Under the pieces are notes generated by a model. The model ran no database searches and was not told the origin of the DNA. It saw nothing but the letters and a program-made list of their open reading frames with translations. 53,723 nt of DNA from Clostridium sp. C8-1-8 (GTDB lineage: Bacteria; Bacillota; Clostridia; Clostridiales; Clostridiaceae): contig NZ_JAABNO010000035.1 of NCBI RefSeq assembly GCF_009928445.1, forward strand, positions 146 through 53,868, given 5' to 3'. Of this stretch, positions 45,410 through 53,669 are shown piece after piece; within the stretch, counting starts at the first letter, position 1, and the number at the start of each line of letters is the position of its first letter. The position numbers and the translations under genes are program-made.

Positions 45410-45820
45410 TCAACTTACAATATCAGTAGCACGAAGCTCTATTTCAGTACCTTCTGGAGCTTTTATTTTAAGGAGAGCTTCTCCTAAAACCTTATAAACT
45501 ACCTCTCCATTTTTAAGCTTAAAATCGTTATAGCCAAGTGTCTTAATTCTTTCATATTCTGCTTCAACATCATCAACCATAAATGCCAGGTGGACTGGAC
45601 CTGCATTTAAAGAACTCCATTTATTAAAGTTAGTGCCTTCCTTAGGAGTTTGAAGTTCAATCATAAAATCGTTAAGCTTTAACCAAGTATTAAAGGATCT
45701 CCCATGGAAGTTTGGAGTTTCGTTAACTATCTGAAAGCCTAAGATTGTTGTATAAAAATCTAGGGATTCCTTGTACTTTTCTGTTTGAATGCATATGTGA
45801 TGTACCTTTTTAATACTCAT
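45410..45820 (-). CDS. VOC family (glyoxalase/dioxygenase superfamily) protein
   Basis: A 136-residue vicinal-oxygen-chelate protein with two beta-alpha-beta-beta-beta modules. Candidate metal ligands are His8 (VHHICI), a Glu in FMIELQTP, His in GPVHLAFMV and Glu in GTEIELRA, the order of glyoxalase I-like enzymes. It may be a metalloenzyme or a drug-binding protein; the substrate is unknown. GGAGAAAAC precedes the ATG. It is separated from the DUF4240 gene by about 140 bp. Confidence 0.85.
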   Translation of the reverse strand: MSIKKVHHICIQTEKYKESLDFYTTILGFQIVNETPNFHGRSFNTWLKLNDFMIELQTPKEGTNFNKWSSLNAGPVHLAFMVDDVEAEYERIKTLGYNDFKLKNGEVVYKVLGEALLKIKAPEGTEIELRATDIVS

Positions 45821-45867
45821 AAGTTTTCTCCATTTCTTAATTTTTTAGTTATTTAGTATAAAAGTTT

Positions 45868-46062
45868 TATAGGGTTCACAGCTGGAAGCTTAAGTTATAC
45901 TCGCCGTTAAAGTTTTGCAAAATCTATTGCAAGTAAAACTCATAACTTAAAGTTTGATCTTGTAACCCTATCATGGAAACTTAAGTTATAGCTATTCTAC
46001 AATGGCTAGTTATGGGGATTATAGAATAAGTATAACTTAATAGTTGAGTTAAGAATTCTATA
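45868..46062. mobile_element. Family M MITE-like element(s)
   Basis: The left end is TATAGGGTTCACAGCTGGAA, then GCTTAAGTTATAC. The right end GTATAACTTAATAGTTGAGT is followed by TAAGAATTCTATA. In the middle, near 45960-45992, AACCCTAT is followed by ATGGAAACTTAAGTTATAG, so two short elements may abut. The right end is shared with the element at 6547-6676. No gene lies in 45821-46378. Confidence 0.5.
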
Positions 46063-46378
46063 AAGATGCAATAACCCAACGTGAAATCTATTTTCAGAAT
46101 GACTCTAGCTGCTAAGAGGGGCAGTTGAAAATATAAACTATATGAAGCCATACATCTATGGATAGTTATAGTCAATATATATTGTAAATTATTATTCATT
46201 CACATGGAATAGTTGTATTTAAAGATATAGCACTTAAATCTGAAACCTAATTTCAAAATTATTAAGATTATTAAAGATTTCTTACAAATTAATTAAAATC
46301 ACCAAATAATTCCAAAAGTCGCATATAATACGAATATACTAAAAAGTGAAAAAAAGAGCTTTAACTGGAGGAATATTG

Positions 46379-48313
46379 ATGAAGTATTCAATTATGGGAT
46401 TTAAGCAGGATAAGCTTATGGAACTTGGGCTTGATATAAAGGATGCTGCAATACTGAGATATTTTGTAGATTTTATGGACTCCTTGAAGATGAGAAGTGA
46501 GATTATTGATAAGGAAATATATTATTGGGTGAAATATGAAGGCATTATTAACCAGTATCCTATTTTAAAGCTAAATAATGTGGACAGTGTATATAGAAGA
46601 TTTAAGAAGCTTGTTCAGCTAAGCATCTTGAAGCATAAAACTGTGATTAACAATGGAAAATACTCTTATTATACCTTAGGGGAGGGATATGAGGAGTTAC
46701 TTTACCAGTATAAGTGCAAAGACAATGATGAAATGAAAAAGAATTTTAATGGACTTAACCTGCCTGAATCTAATCAGCATGAGGGTGGTAATTGTGAGGA
46801 AAATAGTTCTCAAGGTAATGATTATAAAGGTGATTTTTATAAAGAAAATAATTATCAGAGTAATAATTATGAAGACAATCAGTGTGATGATTTGTATGTA
46901 GCTTCGGAGATAGACCAATATGAGGAATTGAGTAATCAGGAGGAATGGAATAGTTACGAAGAATGGGATAGCTATGAGGAGTATGAAAAGCTTAAGGCTT
47001 TTGGAGACTTTGAAAGCTTTGAGGAAGCTCAGTTAGTTAATGATATTGGAACCGAATCAGCATATAACTTTGGTAGAGCTGAAGAAGGATACATGCAAGA
47101 TAATATTACTGAAGTTCAATATGAGAGGGAGCTTAAGCCTAAGAACTTAGCAGCTTGTGGTGTAACCTTTGAAAAGTTCAGTGAAATAGAGAAACGTAGC
47201 AGTTTGAGTGAGGCTCAGCTCATAGATGATTCTAAGCTAATGGAGATGCTTAAGCATAAAGAACTTTATGAATTGCCTGAGAAGACCGAGGACTTTGATT
47301 TCTTTAATGTGGCGGAGAATATAAGATCTTTAGGAATTGATGACAAAGATTATTGGACAGAGGATTTTCAAATGTATGATGAAGAGCTTAAGCTGGATGA
47401 AGAAGCCAGTGAGCCTAAGCTAATAGCGGATATTAGTGTTTTAGAAGATTTCGATTATGAGGAGAAAATCAAGCTGTTAAGAGAAAATTTTAAAGAACAA
47501 ACACCTAAAGCGACAGGAGATTTAGAAAGCTTAATAGGAAAATATATGTCAAAGTTCAATATTGAGATAGAGAAAGCTAAAGGTGTGGAGGAGTTAGAAA
47601 AATTAGAAGATTCAAAGGAAACTAGAGAAGCGAGAGAAGAGAAGGAATCGAAACAATTGAAAGAATTGTCTTTTGCTGACGGATTATTATCCATAAGGCA
47701 TCAGGAGGAAAATCCTACAGAAGACGGATGGAAAGTGGGAACAAATGATTCTTTTATTTATAATTCTTTTAATAAAACTAATAAAACTAATAAAGCTAAT
47801 ATAAGTAATATAAGTAATAAGCTTAATATAAATAATGAAACTAATATAAGTGATAAGAGTAATAAACTTAATATAAATGATAAAACCAATATAAGTGATC
47901 GGGTTAGTATAAGTTGTAGAAGTAATATATTTAATAAAACCAACGTGAGTAATGGTACAAGCTATAAGAATGATGATAATAGAAACTATAATAATAGCAA
48001 TAACAAAAATAGAAATGATAATAGCAATAATGATAGCACCATTAGAAATAATAACAATGATAATTGCAATGATAAAAGAATTAATGGTAATAGAAATGAA
48101 AGTAATAACAAGATAAATAATAAAAAAATTAATCATGACAGGAATAAAAATAATAACAAAATTAGTAATAGAGATATAGATCAAAATAACATGAATCACA
48201 ATAGCATTAGTATTTATACTAACTCTATGTTCAAGGAAAAGTATAAACATTTAAATAAAATAAATATAGATTACGTAAGCACTAATATGAGTAATTATCT
48301 AGTTGGAGGTTAA
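46379..48313 (+). CDS. Phage-type replication initiator-like protein with Asn-rich C-terminus
   Basis: The ATG at 46379 follows TGGAGGAATATTG. Residues 1-115 form a winged-helix domain (MGFKQDKLMELGLDIKDAAI, then YYWVKYEGIINQYPIL) seen at the start of replication proteins in clostridial phages and plasmids. Residues 130-440 are acidic and poorly conserved, with repeated YEE/WDSYEE segments. Residues 470-610 are extremely rich in Asn, Lys and Ser, encoded by repeats such as AATAAAACTAATAAAACTAA. A DnaB-type helicase gene follows after 217 bp, the usual order of initiator and helicase in phage replication modules. Helicase loading is inferred. At 644 residues it is unusually long. Confidence 0.65.
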   Translation: MKYSIMGFKQDKLMELGLDIKDAAILRYFVDFMDSLKMRSEIIDKEIYYWVKYEGIINQYPILKLNNVDSVYRRFKKLVQLSILKHKTVINNGKYSYYTLGEGYEELLYQYKCKDNDEMKKNFNGLNLPESNQHEGGNCEENSSQGNDYKGDFYKENNYQSNNYEDNQCDDLYVASEIDQYEELSNQEEWNSYEEWDSYEEYEKLKAFGDFESFEEAQLVNDIGTESAYNFGRAEEGYMQDNITEVQYERELKPKNLAACGVTFEKFSEIEKRSSLSEAQLIDDSKLMEMLKHKELYELPEKTEDFDFFNVAENIRSLGIDDKDYWTEDFQMYDEELKLDEEASEPKLIADISVLEDFDYEEKIKLLRENFKEQTPKATGDLESLIGKYMSKFNIEIEKAKGVEELEKLEDSKETREAREEKESKQLKELSFADGLLSIRHQEENPTEDGWKVGTNDSFIYNSFNKTNKTNKANISNISNKLNINNETNISDKSNKLNINDKTNISDRVSISCRSNIFNKTNVSNGTSYKNDDNRNYNNSNNKNRNDNSNNDSTIRNNNNDNCNDKRINGNRNESNNKINNKKINHDRNKNNNKISNRDIDQNNMNHNSISIYTNSMFKEKYKHLNKINIDYVSTNMSNYLVGG

Positions 48314-48530
48314 TCACTTAAGTAACAGGTCTATTTACAAAGGTTTCTCCGTTATGAAAGAAGAACTTGATAATATAAATCTTGCAAGTAGGTGGGACAA
48401 GCTTTGTACAGAGTAGTTAATTAATACTAGACTTTTGGCTGTACGTGGCTTGTTGTAGGGAGAAGCTAGGATTTTAGGATATGCATAAATTAACTTTGGA
48501 TATAGAATGCTTTACTTTGGGAGGGGAATT

Positions 48531-49898
48531 ATGGAGATATTAAGATCACTACCAAGATCTGTACATGCAGAGCAGGCGGTACTTGGCTGGATACTTGAAT
48601 ATGGTAATATGGATGAATTAATAGGTGTTTTGGAGGATGCGGATTTTTACCAAGGAGCTCATCAATTTATATTTGCCAGTGTTTTAAACATGTACAAAAA
48701 GAATAAGAGTATTGATGTGATTACTGTAGCTGAGGAGCTAAAGGGAATGGATATGTTAACTAAAATTGGTGGAGTGTCTTATCTGATGGAGCTTAAGGAA
48801 GGTTACATGACTTCAAAGAATATCTTGGAGTATGCTGCAATTGTGAAGGATAAGTCTATTAAACGCAATTTTATAGTTGCTTCTAATAAAGTGTTGGAAG
48901 AGGCGTACAAGGATAAGGTTGATGCCAGTGAGTTGTTTGTAAAAGCGGAGAATTCCATATTTAACATAAACTATAGTAATGCTAAGAGCTTTGAAACTCT
49001 AGGAAGCTGTATTGAGGATTCTATGATAAATATTGAAGAAAACTATGGAAAGGGTGGAGGTTTAATAGGTATATCAACAGGCTTTAACAATCTGGATAAA
49101 TATCTAAGTGGTTTTCAAAAAACAGATTTTATAATTTTAGCAGCTAGGCCTTCTATGGGTAAGACAGCTTTTGCCCTTAACCTAGCAAGTAATGTATCGG
49201 AGCATGCACAAGTGGCTATTTTTAGCTTAGAAATGAGCAAGGAGCAACTATCTCATAGAATGCTAGCCTCAGCTTCTCGGCTAGATTTGACTAGTGTAAG
49301 AACTGGAAGCCTAAAGGACAATGAGTGGGTAAAGCTTGTAAGTGCTACCTCTAGACTTTATAAAAAAGATATTCAGATAGATGATTCTGCAGCCTTAGAT
49401 GTAAATGAGATAAAGTCAAAATGCAAAAAGTTAAAATTCTTAAGAGGGCTAGATGTGGTTATTATTGATTATATCCAGCTTGTAAGACTTAAGGAGAAAA
49501 CCTACTCAAGGGAGCAGGAGGTGAGCAAGGTATCTGCAGCATTAAAGAATATGGCAAAGGAGCTTGATATAACGGTAATAGCTTTGTCTCAGCTTTCTAG
49601 AGCTCCAGAACAAAGAGCAGATCACAGACCACAGCTTGGAGACTTGAGAGATTCTGGATCTTTAGAGCAGGATGCAGATGTAATAATGTTTCTCTATAGA
49701 GAGGAATACTATAACAGAGGCTCTAACAAATCATCTAGTAAAGATTCAGAGGCAAAAAATATAGCTGAAGTAATAATAAGCAAGAACAGAAATGGACAAG
49801 TTGGCAGTACAAAATTTGTCTGGATGTGTTCGAGCCAGAAGTTTGGGGAGATTGCCGCAGATAGCAGAGTGGAACAGTACAAGAATTATTTGAACTGA
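48531..49898 (+). CDS. dnaB: Replicative DNA helicase, DnaB family
   Basis: The ATG at 48531 follows GGGAGGGG. The 455-residue product has the helical N-terminal DnaB domain (about 1-105, starting with RSLPRSVHAEQAVLGWILE) and the RecA-like motor. Walker A is ARPSMGKTAFA with Lys211; Walker B is VVIIDYIQLV; the sensor and arginine-finger region is QLGDLRDSGSLEQDADVIMF. The conserved motor residues look complete. Chromosomal dnaB in clostridia normally lies in another neighbourhood, so this is probably a second, phage-derived copy working with the upstream initiator. Confidence 0.92.
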   Translation: MEILRSLPRSVHAEQAVLGWILEYGNMDELIGVLEDADFYQGAHQFIFASVLNMYKKNKSIDVITVAEELKGMDMLTKIGGVSYLMELKEGYMTSKNILEYAAIVKDKSIKRNFIVASNKVLEEAYKDKVDASELFVKAENSIFNINYSNAKSFETLGSCIEDSMINIEENYGKGGGLIGISTGFNNLDKYLSGFQKTDFIILAARPSMGKTAFALNLASNVSEHAQVAIFSLEMSKEQLSHRMLASASRLDLTSVRTGSLKDNEWVKLVSATSRLYKKDIQIDDSAALDVNEIKSKCKKLKFLRGLDVVIIDYIQLVRLKEKTYSREQEVSKVSAALKNMAKELDITVIALSQLSRAPEQRADHRPQLGDLRDSGSLEQDADVIMFLYREEYYNRGSNKSSSKDSEAKNIAEVIISKNRNGQVGSTKFVWMCSSQKFGEIAADSRVEQYKNYLN

Positions 49899-49901
49899 CA
49901 G

Positions 49902-49930
49902 GGACAGGGGGACGGAGCTTATGTCACAGG
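49902..49930 (+). repeat. REP-like palindrome, copy 1
   Basis: GGACAGGGGGACGGAGCTTA followed by TGTC lies right after dnaB. A near-identical copy in the opposite orientation lies at 53500-53525. Such GGACAGGGGGACGG elements are common in Firmicutes and resemble REP sequences moved by Y1 transposases. Confidence 0.65.
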
Positions 49931-50079
49931 AATTTTGGCAGGGAGTTAAGGACTTGTAGAGGGAGCTTCTGTGCCAAGTTAATGAGGATAGGTTCGCTTA
50001 ATTATAGAGATATAGCGACATGATTTCAGAGTGATTATTTAGGCTAAACTTACCACTAATAAGTTGAATTTTTGCTTAT

Positions 50080-50141
50080 AGGAGTTAAGAACTCCTCGCA
50101 TTCACCATAGAAACCCATAGATAAAAATGCCTATGGGTTTC
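50080..50141 (+). terminator. Two hairpins downstream of dnaB
   Basis: AGGAGTT-AAG-AACTCCT (50080-50096) is followed by a stronger stem GAAACCCATAG / CTATGGGTTTC (50110-50141), then CTATTCTTATTTG. The second probably terminates the replication operon. Confidence 0.6.
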
Positions 50142-50335
50142 CTATTCTTATTTGTGAGGAGGTTTAGAATGATAAAGGATTAACCGTACTATAAGCAAAA
50201 GAGTGTATTTACAAAATATGTTATAATATTATATAGGTTATATGACCCTTGGGAATATATAATAGAGTTAGCAAAAGCGAACAAATGTAGAGTTAATTAT
50301 TCAAGTTAATTTAATGAAAAGGTTTAGGTGTAAAA

Positions 50336-51748
50336 ATGGAATTAAATTATATAGGAAGTGGTAAGGTATACTTCAATGAACAAGAGTATAGATGTGATCT
50401 TTATATAAATGAAAATGAAGGTGGCATATTAATAAATATCAGTATAAAAGAAGCATTAGCCAGTTTTTGTGCTTTACCTATTAATATTGATTTCTTAGCA
50501 GGAGAGCTTAGCACAGGATTTAAGTTTTCACTAATGAATTCTGAAAGGCAAAGGATGAGTAATAATATATCGGAAGGGAGAAGTGTTTATACTTACAGTT
50601 GTAAATATTTGTTTAAAGGTGTAGGAGGAAAAGAGGATAAAAATCTAGAACTGATTAGAATAAATTTTAGAGTGACCAATATATTACCATGGGGAGGAAT
50701 TTCTGCATATAAGATTAGCGATAATTTTGAATTGTCACATAATGATGATGTGAAAAAAGAAGTTTATAAAAATGATGAATTTGTTGTCGAATATTGGGTG
50801 GGTAATAGTATGTTACCAGTTATTCCTTCTGATATTTTAAAAGAAAAGATAGTTCTAAATCAAAATGGTAATATAGAGATTACATTTAAAAATGAAGAAC
50901 CTATTTACAAGTTTGTAGAAATATTTAATAAGATAAAAAGATTAATTGAAATTTCTACATTAAGAAATATAAGTCCAAGCAAATTAACAGGACTTTCAAG
51001 TAAAGTTTATGATATTTATGATAAAGATAAAGTAGAAAGACCAATTGAAATTATTAGTTGTGATTTAAATAATGAGGAGAGCAAAGATGATTATGTAGAA
51101 ATCAGGAAATGGATTAATCTTTCCGAATTAATTGATAACGATAGTTTTTCAAAGTATTTTTTTAAGTATGAACTTTTTGAACCCGTGATAGAATTATATT
51201 TAGAAATCATACACTCTAAAACAATTTCTAGTAGACGAGTCTTCTTAAATATAGTTCAAGCATTAGAAACATATCATTCTCGCTTTAAAACAAATAATTT
51301 AAATGAATTTAGAAAAAGAATAAAAACAGTAATTTTAAAGAATAGACCTAAAGAATGGGTTGAAAAGGATGTAACTTTCTTGATGGCAAATTCTTATAAG
51401 TTCATTACATTAGAAAGTAGACTGGCAGATTTATTATTAGCTGAATTTCAAATACATTTCGATACAGGAGATATTGAATATTATGATTTTCCTAATGTTA
51501 TTGCTAATACTAGAAATTATTATATACATTATGATGAATCCATTAAAGAAAGAGGTGGAATTTTAACAGAAAGTGAACTATCTATATATAATAGAAGCTT
51601 ACTTTACATATTAGAGTACTATATTCTTATAGAATTGGGTTTTTTTAATACATTAAAGATAAAAGAAAAATTAAATGAGAGGTGGGGGAGGATTTCTGAA
51701 ACTCTTTCGATTATTAAATATGCAAATAAAAATGGAAATAATAAATAA
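50336..51748 (+). CDS. apeA: ApeA-type HEPN anti-phage defence protein
   Basis: A 470-residue protein with the ApeA layout: an N-terminal beta-rich domain (about 1-210, with GEGRSVYTYSCKYLF-like strands) and a C-terminal HEPN domain (about 290-450). The HEPN RNase motif R-x4-H is intact as Arg393-NYYI-His398 within ANTRNYYIHYDESI. The preceding helix has ALETYHSRF and RLADLL. ApeA-family proteins are single-gene abortive-infection systems whose HEPN nuclease is presumed to cut RNA when infection is sensed. AGGTG precedes the ATG; a very strong terminator follows. It lies directly downstream of the phage replication genes and may be cargo or superinfection defence. Confidence 0.75.
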   Translation: MELNYIGSGKVYFNEQEYRCDLYINENEGGILINISIKEALASFCALPINIDFLAGELSTGFKFSLMNSERQRMSNNISEGRSVYTYSCKYLFKGVGGKEDKNLELIRINFRVTNILPWGGISAYKISDNFELSHNDDVKKEVYKNDEFVVEYWVGNSMLPVIPSDILKEKIVLNQNGNIEITFKNEEPIYKFVEIFNKIKRLIEISTLRNISPSKLTGLSSKVYDIYDKDKVERPIEIISCDLNNEESKDDYVEIRKWINLSELIDNDSFSKYFFKYELFEPVIELYLEIIHSKTISSRRVFLNIVQALETYHSRFKTNNLNEFRKRIKTVILKNRPKEWVEKDVTFLMANSYKFITLESRLADLLLAEFQIHFDTGDIEYYDFPNVIANTRNYYIHYDESIKERGGILTESELSIYNRSLLYILEYYILIELGFFNTLKIKEKLNERWGRISETLSIIKYANKNGNNK

Positions 51749-51934
51749 ATATGAAATGCTTAGTGCATCAGCACTAAGAAATACTTAGAATATTTATTTT
51801 GTTTTAGATGAATATGAACAAAGAAGGATGTTAATATTTTTGTTTGCTTTTAATTTAAACATCAAGACCAATAAATATTACTTTAGAGTTATACCATATG
51901 TATGTAGAATATATACAAAAGAATAAAATTTATA

Positions 51935-51988
51935 AACCTCACTTGCTACTGATACGGTGAAACGTATCAGTAGCAAGTGAGGTTTTTT
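51935..51988 (+). terminator. 22-bp perfect terminator
   Basis: The AACCTCACTTGCTACTGATA(CG) arm pairs with its full complement around GTGAAA, followed by TTTTTT. One of the strongest terminators in the window; it isolates apeA from the genes downstream. Confidence 0.9.
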
Positions 51989-52177
51989 ATCATTAATCAT
52001 TGATACTACTTGGTTGACGCTATTTTAACAAGTAAAAACAAGATATTATAAGTAAGCTAGTAAAATGATATTAATATATGATATTTATAAAAAATATTAT
52101 AATATACAATTATAGGATAAATAGTGATTTAGAGGAAAAGTGTTTTGAATAAAAAGGTATGAATGAAGGAAAATAAT

Positions 52178-52579
52178 ATGAAGTATTATTTAAGAGGCGA
52201 AATTGCTAAAATCGCTGGTATTAATATGGAGACACTAAGATATTATGAAAAGAATAAGCTGATTCCGATTCCTAATAGAACTTCAAAGGGGTACAGGCTT
52301 TATTCAGAAGATATATTAACTATCATTAGGTTTATTAAGAGTGCTAAGAGTGCAGGCTTTAGCTTAGAACAGATAAGAAATTTATTTTCAGTTGTTAATG
52401 GTGCAAATATAGATTTAAATTATATAGAAGAATTAATTAATGAAAAACTTGTGGAAATTAGTAATAAGATTATAGAACTTAAAAGTGTAGAGGAAAATCT
52501 CAAGGATATCAAAGAGCATTTATATCAACCGCATGAATGTCCCTTAGCTAATGCATTTAATAATAATTCAGGAAAATAA
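52178..52579 (+). CDS. MerR family transcriptional regulator
   Basis: The ATG at 52178 has AAGGAAAA at good spacing; an ATG at 52163 is also possible. The 133-residue product has the MerR DNA-binding domain (YLRGEIAKIAGINMETLRYY, then YRLYSEDILTIIRFIK) and a coiled dimerisation helix. The short C-terminus holds Cys in HECPLAN, a possible metal or redox ligand. It precedes the flavodoxin/ferredoxin gene, whose promoter shows the elongated spacer and palindrome expected of a MerR target. Confidence 0.9.
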   Translation: MKYYLRGEIAKIAGINMETLRYYEKNKLIPIPNRTSKGYRLYSEDILTIIRFIKSAKSAGFSLEQIRNLFSVVNGANIDLNYIEELINEKLVEISNKIIELKSVEENLKDIKEHLYQPHECPLANAFNNNSGK

Positions 52580-52588
52580 TAAAACTGC

Positions 52589-52620
52589 TTGACTCTGTAC
52601 TTAAGTACAAGGATTATAAT
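52589..52620 (+). promoter_or_regulatory. MerR-type promoter with 20-bp spacer
   Basis: TTGACT (52589) and TATAAT (52615) are separated by 20 bp, with the perfect palindrome GTACTTAAGTAC (52597-52608) centred in the spacer. Overlong spacers with a central dyad are the hallmark of promoters activated by MerR proteins through DNA distortion. Confidence 0.75.
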
Positions 52621-52650
52621 TAACTAAAATTATAATAAGAGGTGTTAAGT

Positions 52651-53448
52651 ATGAGTTCGAAAATTTTTTATTTTTCTGGAACAGGAAATTCCTTAGCTGT
52701 TGCAAAAGAACCTAATTATAAATTCAGTGATAAAGGAAGTATAATTCCATTATCAATATTTACAAATGAAGAATCTGTAGAAATAGACACAGATGTATTA
52801 GGATTTGTACTTCCAGTTCATTTTATGAATATTCCAGATATAGTTAAGTCATTTATAAAAAAGTTAACATTTAAAACTGATCCATATATTTTTGCTGTTG
52901 CAACATGCAACGGAATTTCTGGTGCAAGCTTAGTTGAATTAAATAAATATTTAGATAGAAAGGGAAAAGCATTGTCTTCAGGCTTTGTTATTTACATGCC
53001 TGGCAATGCACTTGTAACTCCACACAATATCGAAATTGAAAGGCTAAACAATTATAAGGCAAAAGCTACTGAAATTTCTATTAATATTAATAATAGAAGT
53101 ATAAATAATATTGAAGGTAAAGATAGCCTTAAGAGTCGTACAGTAAGTGCTATTTGTAAATCTATGGGAAAGTACTTATATTTAACCCCTAAAAATGTTT
53201 CATATACGTCCCAGTGTGTGGGGTGTGGAATATGTGAAAAAGTATGCCATTTAAATAATATAAAAATGGTAAATAAAAGATCACATTGGGGAAAGAATTG
53301 TTCAACTTGTTTAGCTTGTTTTCATTGGTGCCCTAATAAAGCAGTGAAGGGCGGAAAAATGTTGAATAAAAGAGCTCAATATCATCATCCGGAAGTATCT
53401 ATAGAGGATATGGATTTGAAAAATAAAATTCTAAACAGTGATTTGTAA
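52651..53448 (+). CDS. EFR1-family flavodoxin/ferredoxin protein
   Basis: The ATG at 52651 follows AGAGGTG. The 265-residue product joins a flavodoxin-like domain (KIFYFSGTGNSLAVAK, the FMN phosphate loop, at the N-terminus) to two [4Fe-4S] clusters near the C-terminus (CVGCGICEKVC and CSTCLACFHWCP). This is the EFR1 architecture of clostridial electron-transfer proteins. The segment right after the FMN loop is shorter than usual. Cytosolic, accepting and passing low-potential electrons. Regulated by the adjacent MerR protein by inference, perhaps in response to redox or xenobiotic stress. Confidence 0.85.
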   Translation: MSSKIFYFSGTGNSLAVAKEPNYKFSDKGSIIPLSIFTNEESVEIDTDVLGFVLPVHFMNIPDIVKSFIKKLTFKTDPYIFAVATCNGISGASLVELNKYLDRKGKALSSGFVIYMPGNALVTPHNIEIERLNNYKAKATEISININNRSINNIEGKDSLKSRTVSAICKSMGKYLYLTPKNVSYTSQCVGCGICEKVCHLNNIKMVNKRSHWGKNCSTCLACFHWCPNKAVKGGKMLNKRAQYHHPEVSIEDMDLKNKILNSDL

Positions 53449-53499
53449 GAAATAAATAATAAATGAATTGAGTATAATTCAGGGGAACAGTATCCCTTA

Positions 53500-53525
53500 G
53501 GGACAAAAGCACCGTCCCCCTGTCC
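53500..53525 (-). repeat. REP-like palindrome, copy 2
   Basis: On the - strand: GGACAGGGGGACGGTGCTTT, then TGTCC; GGACA and TGTCC pair. Inverted relative to copy 1 at 49902. The two bracket apeA, merR and the EFR1 gene. Confidence 0.65.
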
Positions 53526-53527
53526 AA

Positions 53528-53667
53528 AATAGTATTTGCTTTAACATTTCAATATCACTATAAAGCCTGTATCCTGATTGTGATGTATCTGATGGCTTAA
53601 ATAAACCTATTTCATCATAACAATGCAGGGAGCCAACGGTAATGCCTGTAAGGTTTGCTATTTCATT
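53528..53667 (-). pseudogene. TipA-like MerR regulator fragment
   Basis: On the - strand the frame reads NEIANLTGITVGSLHCYDEI, then GLFKPSDTSQSGYRLYSDIE and MLKQILFW: residues about 5-50 of a MerR/TipA-type regulator. The N-terminal few residues are replaced at 53668 by a family G end. The frame runs into the REP-like palindrome at 53525. Both boundaries therefore coincide with repeats, and the gene is dead. Confidence 0.7.
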
Positions 53668-53669
53668 TA

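Noticed and set aside
47687..48250. Long hydrophobic antisense frame (Ile-rich) opposite the initiator gene.
   Set aside because: It is the mirror of the Asn/Lys repeat codons on the + strand; no start site context.
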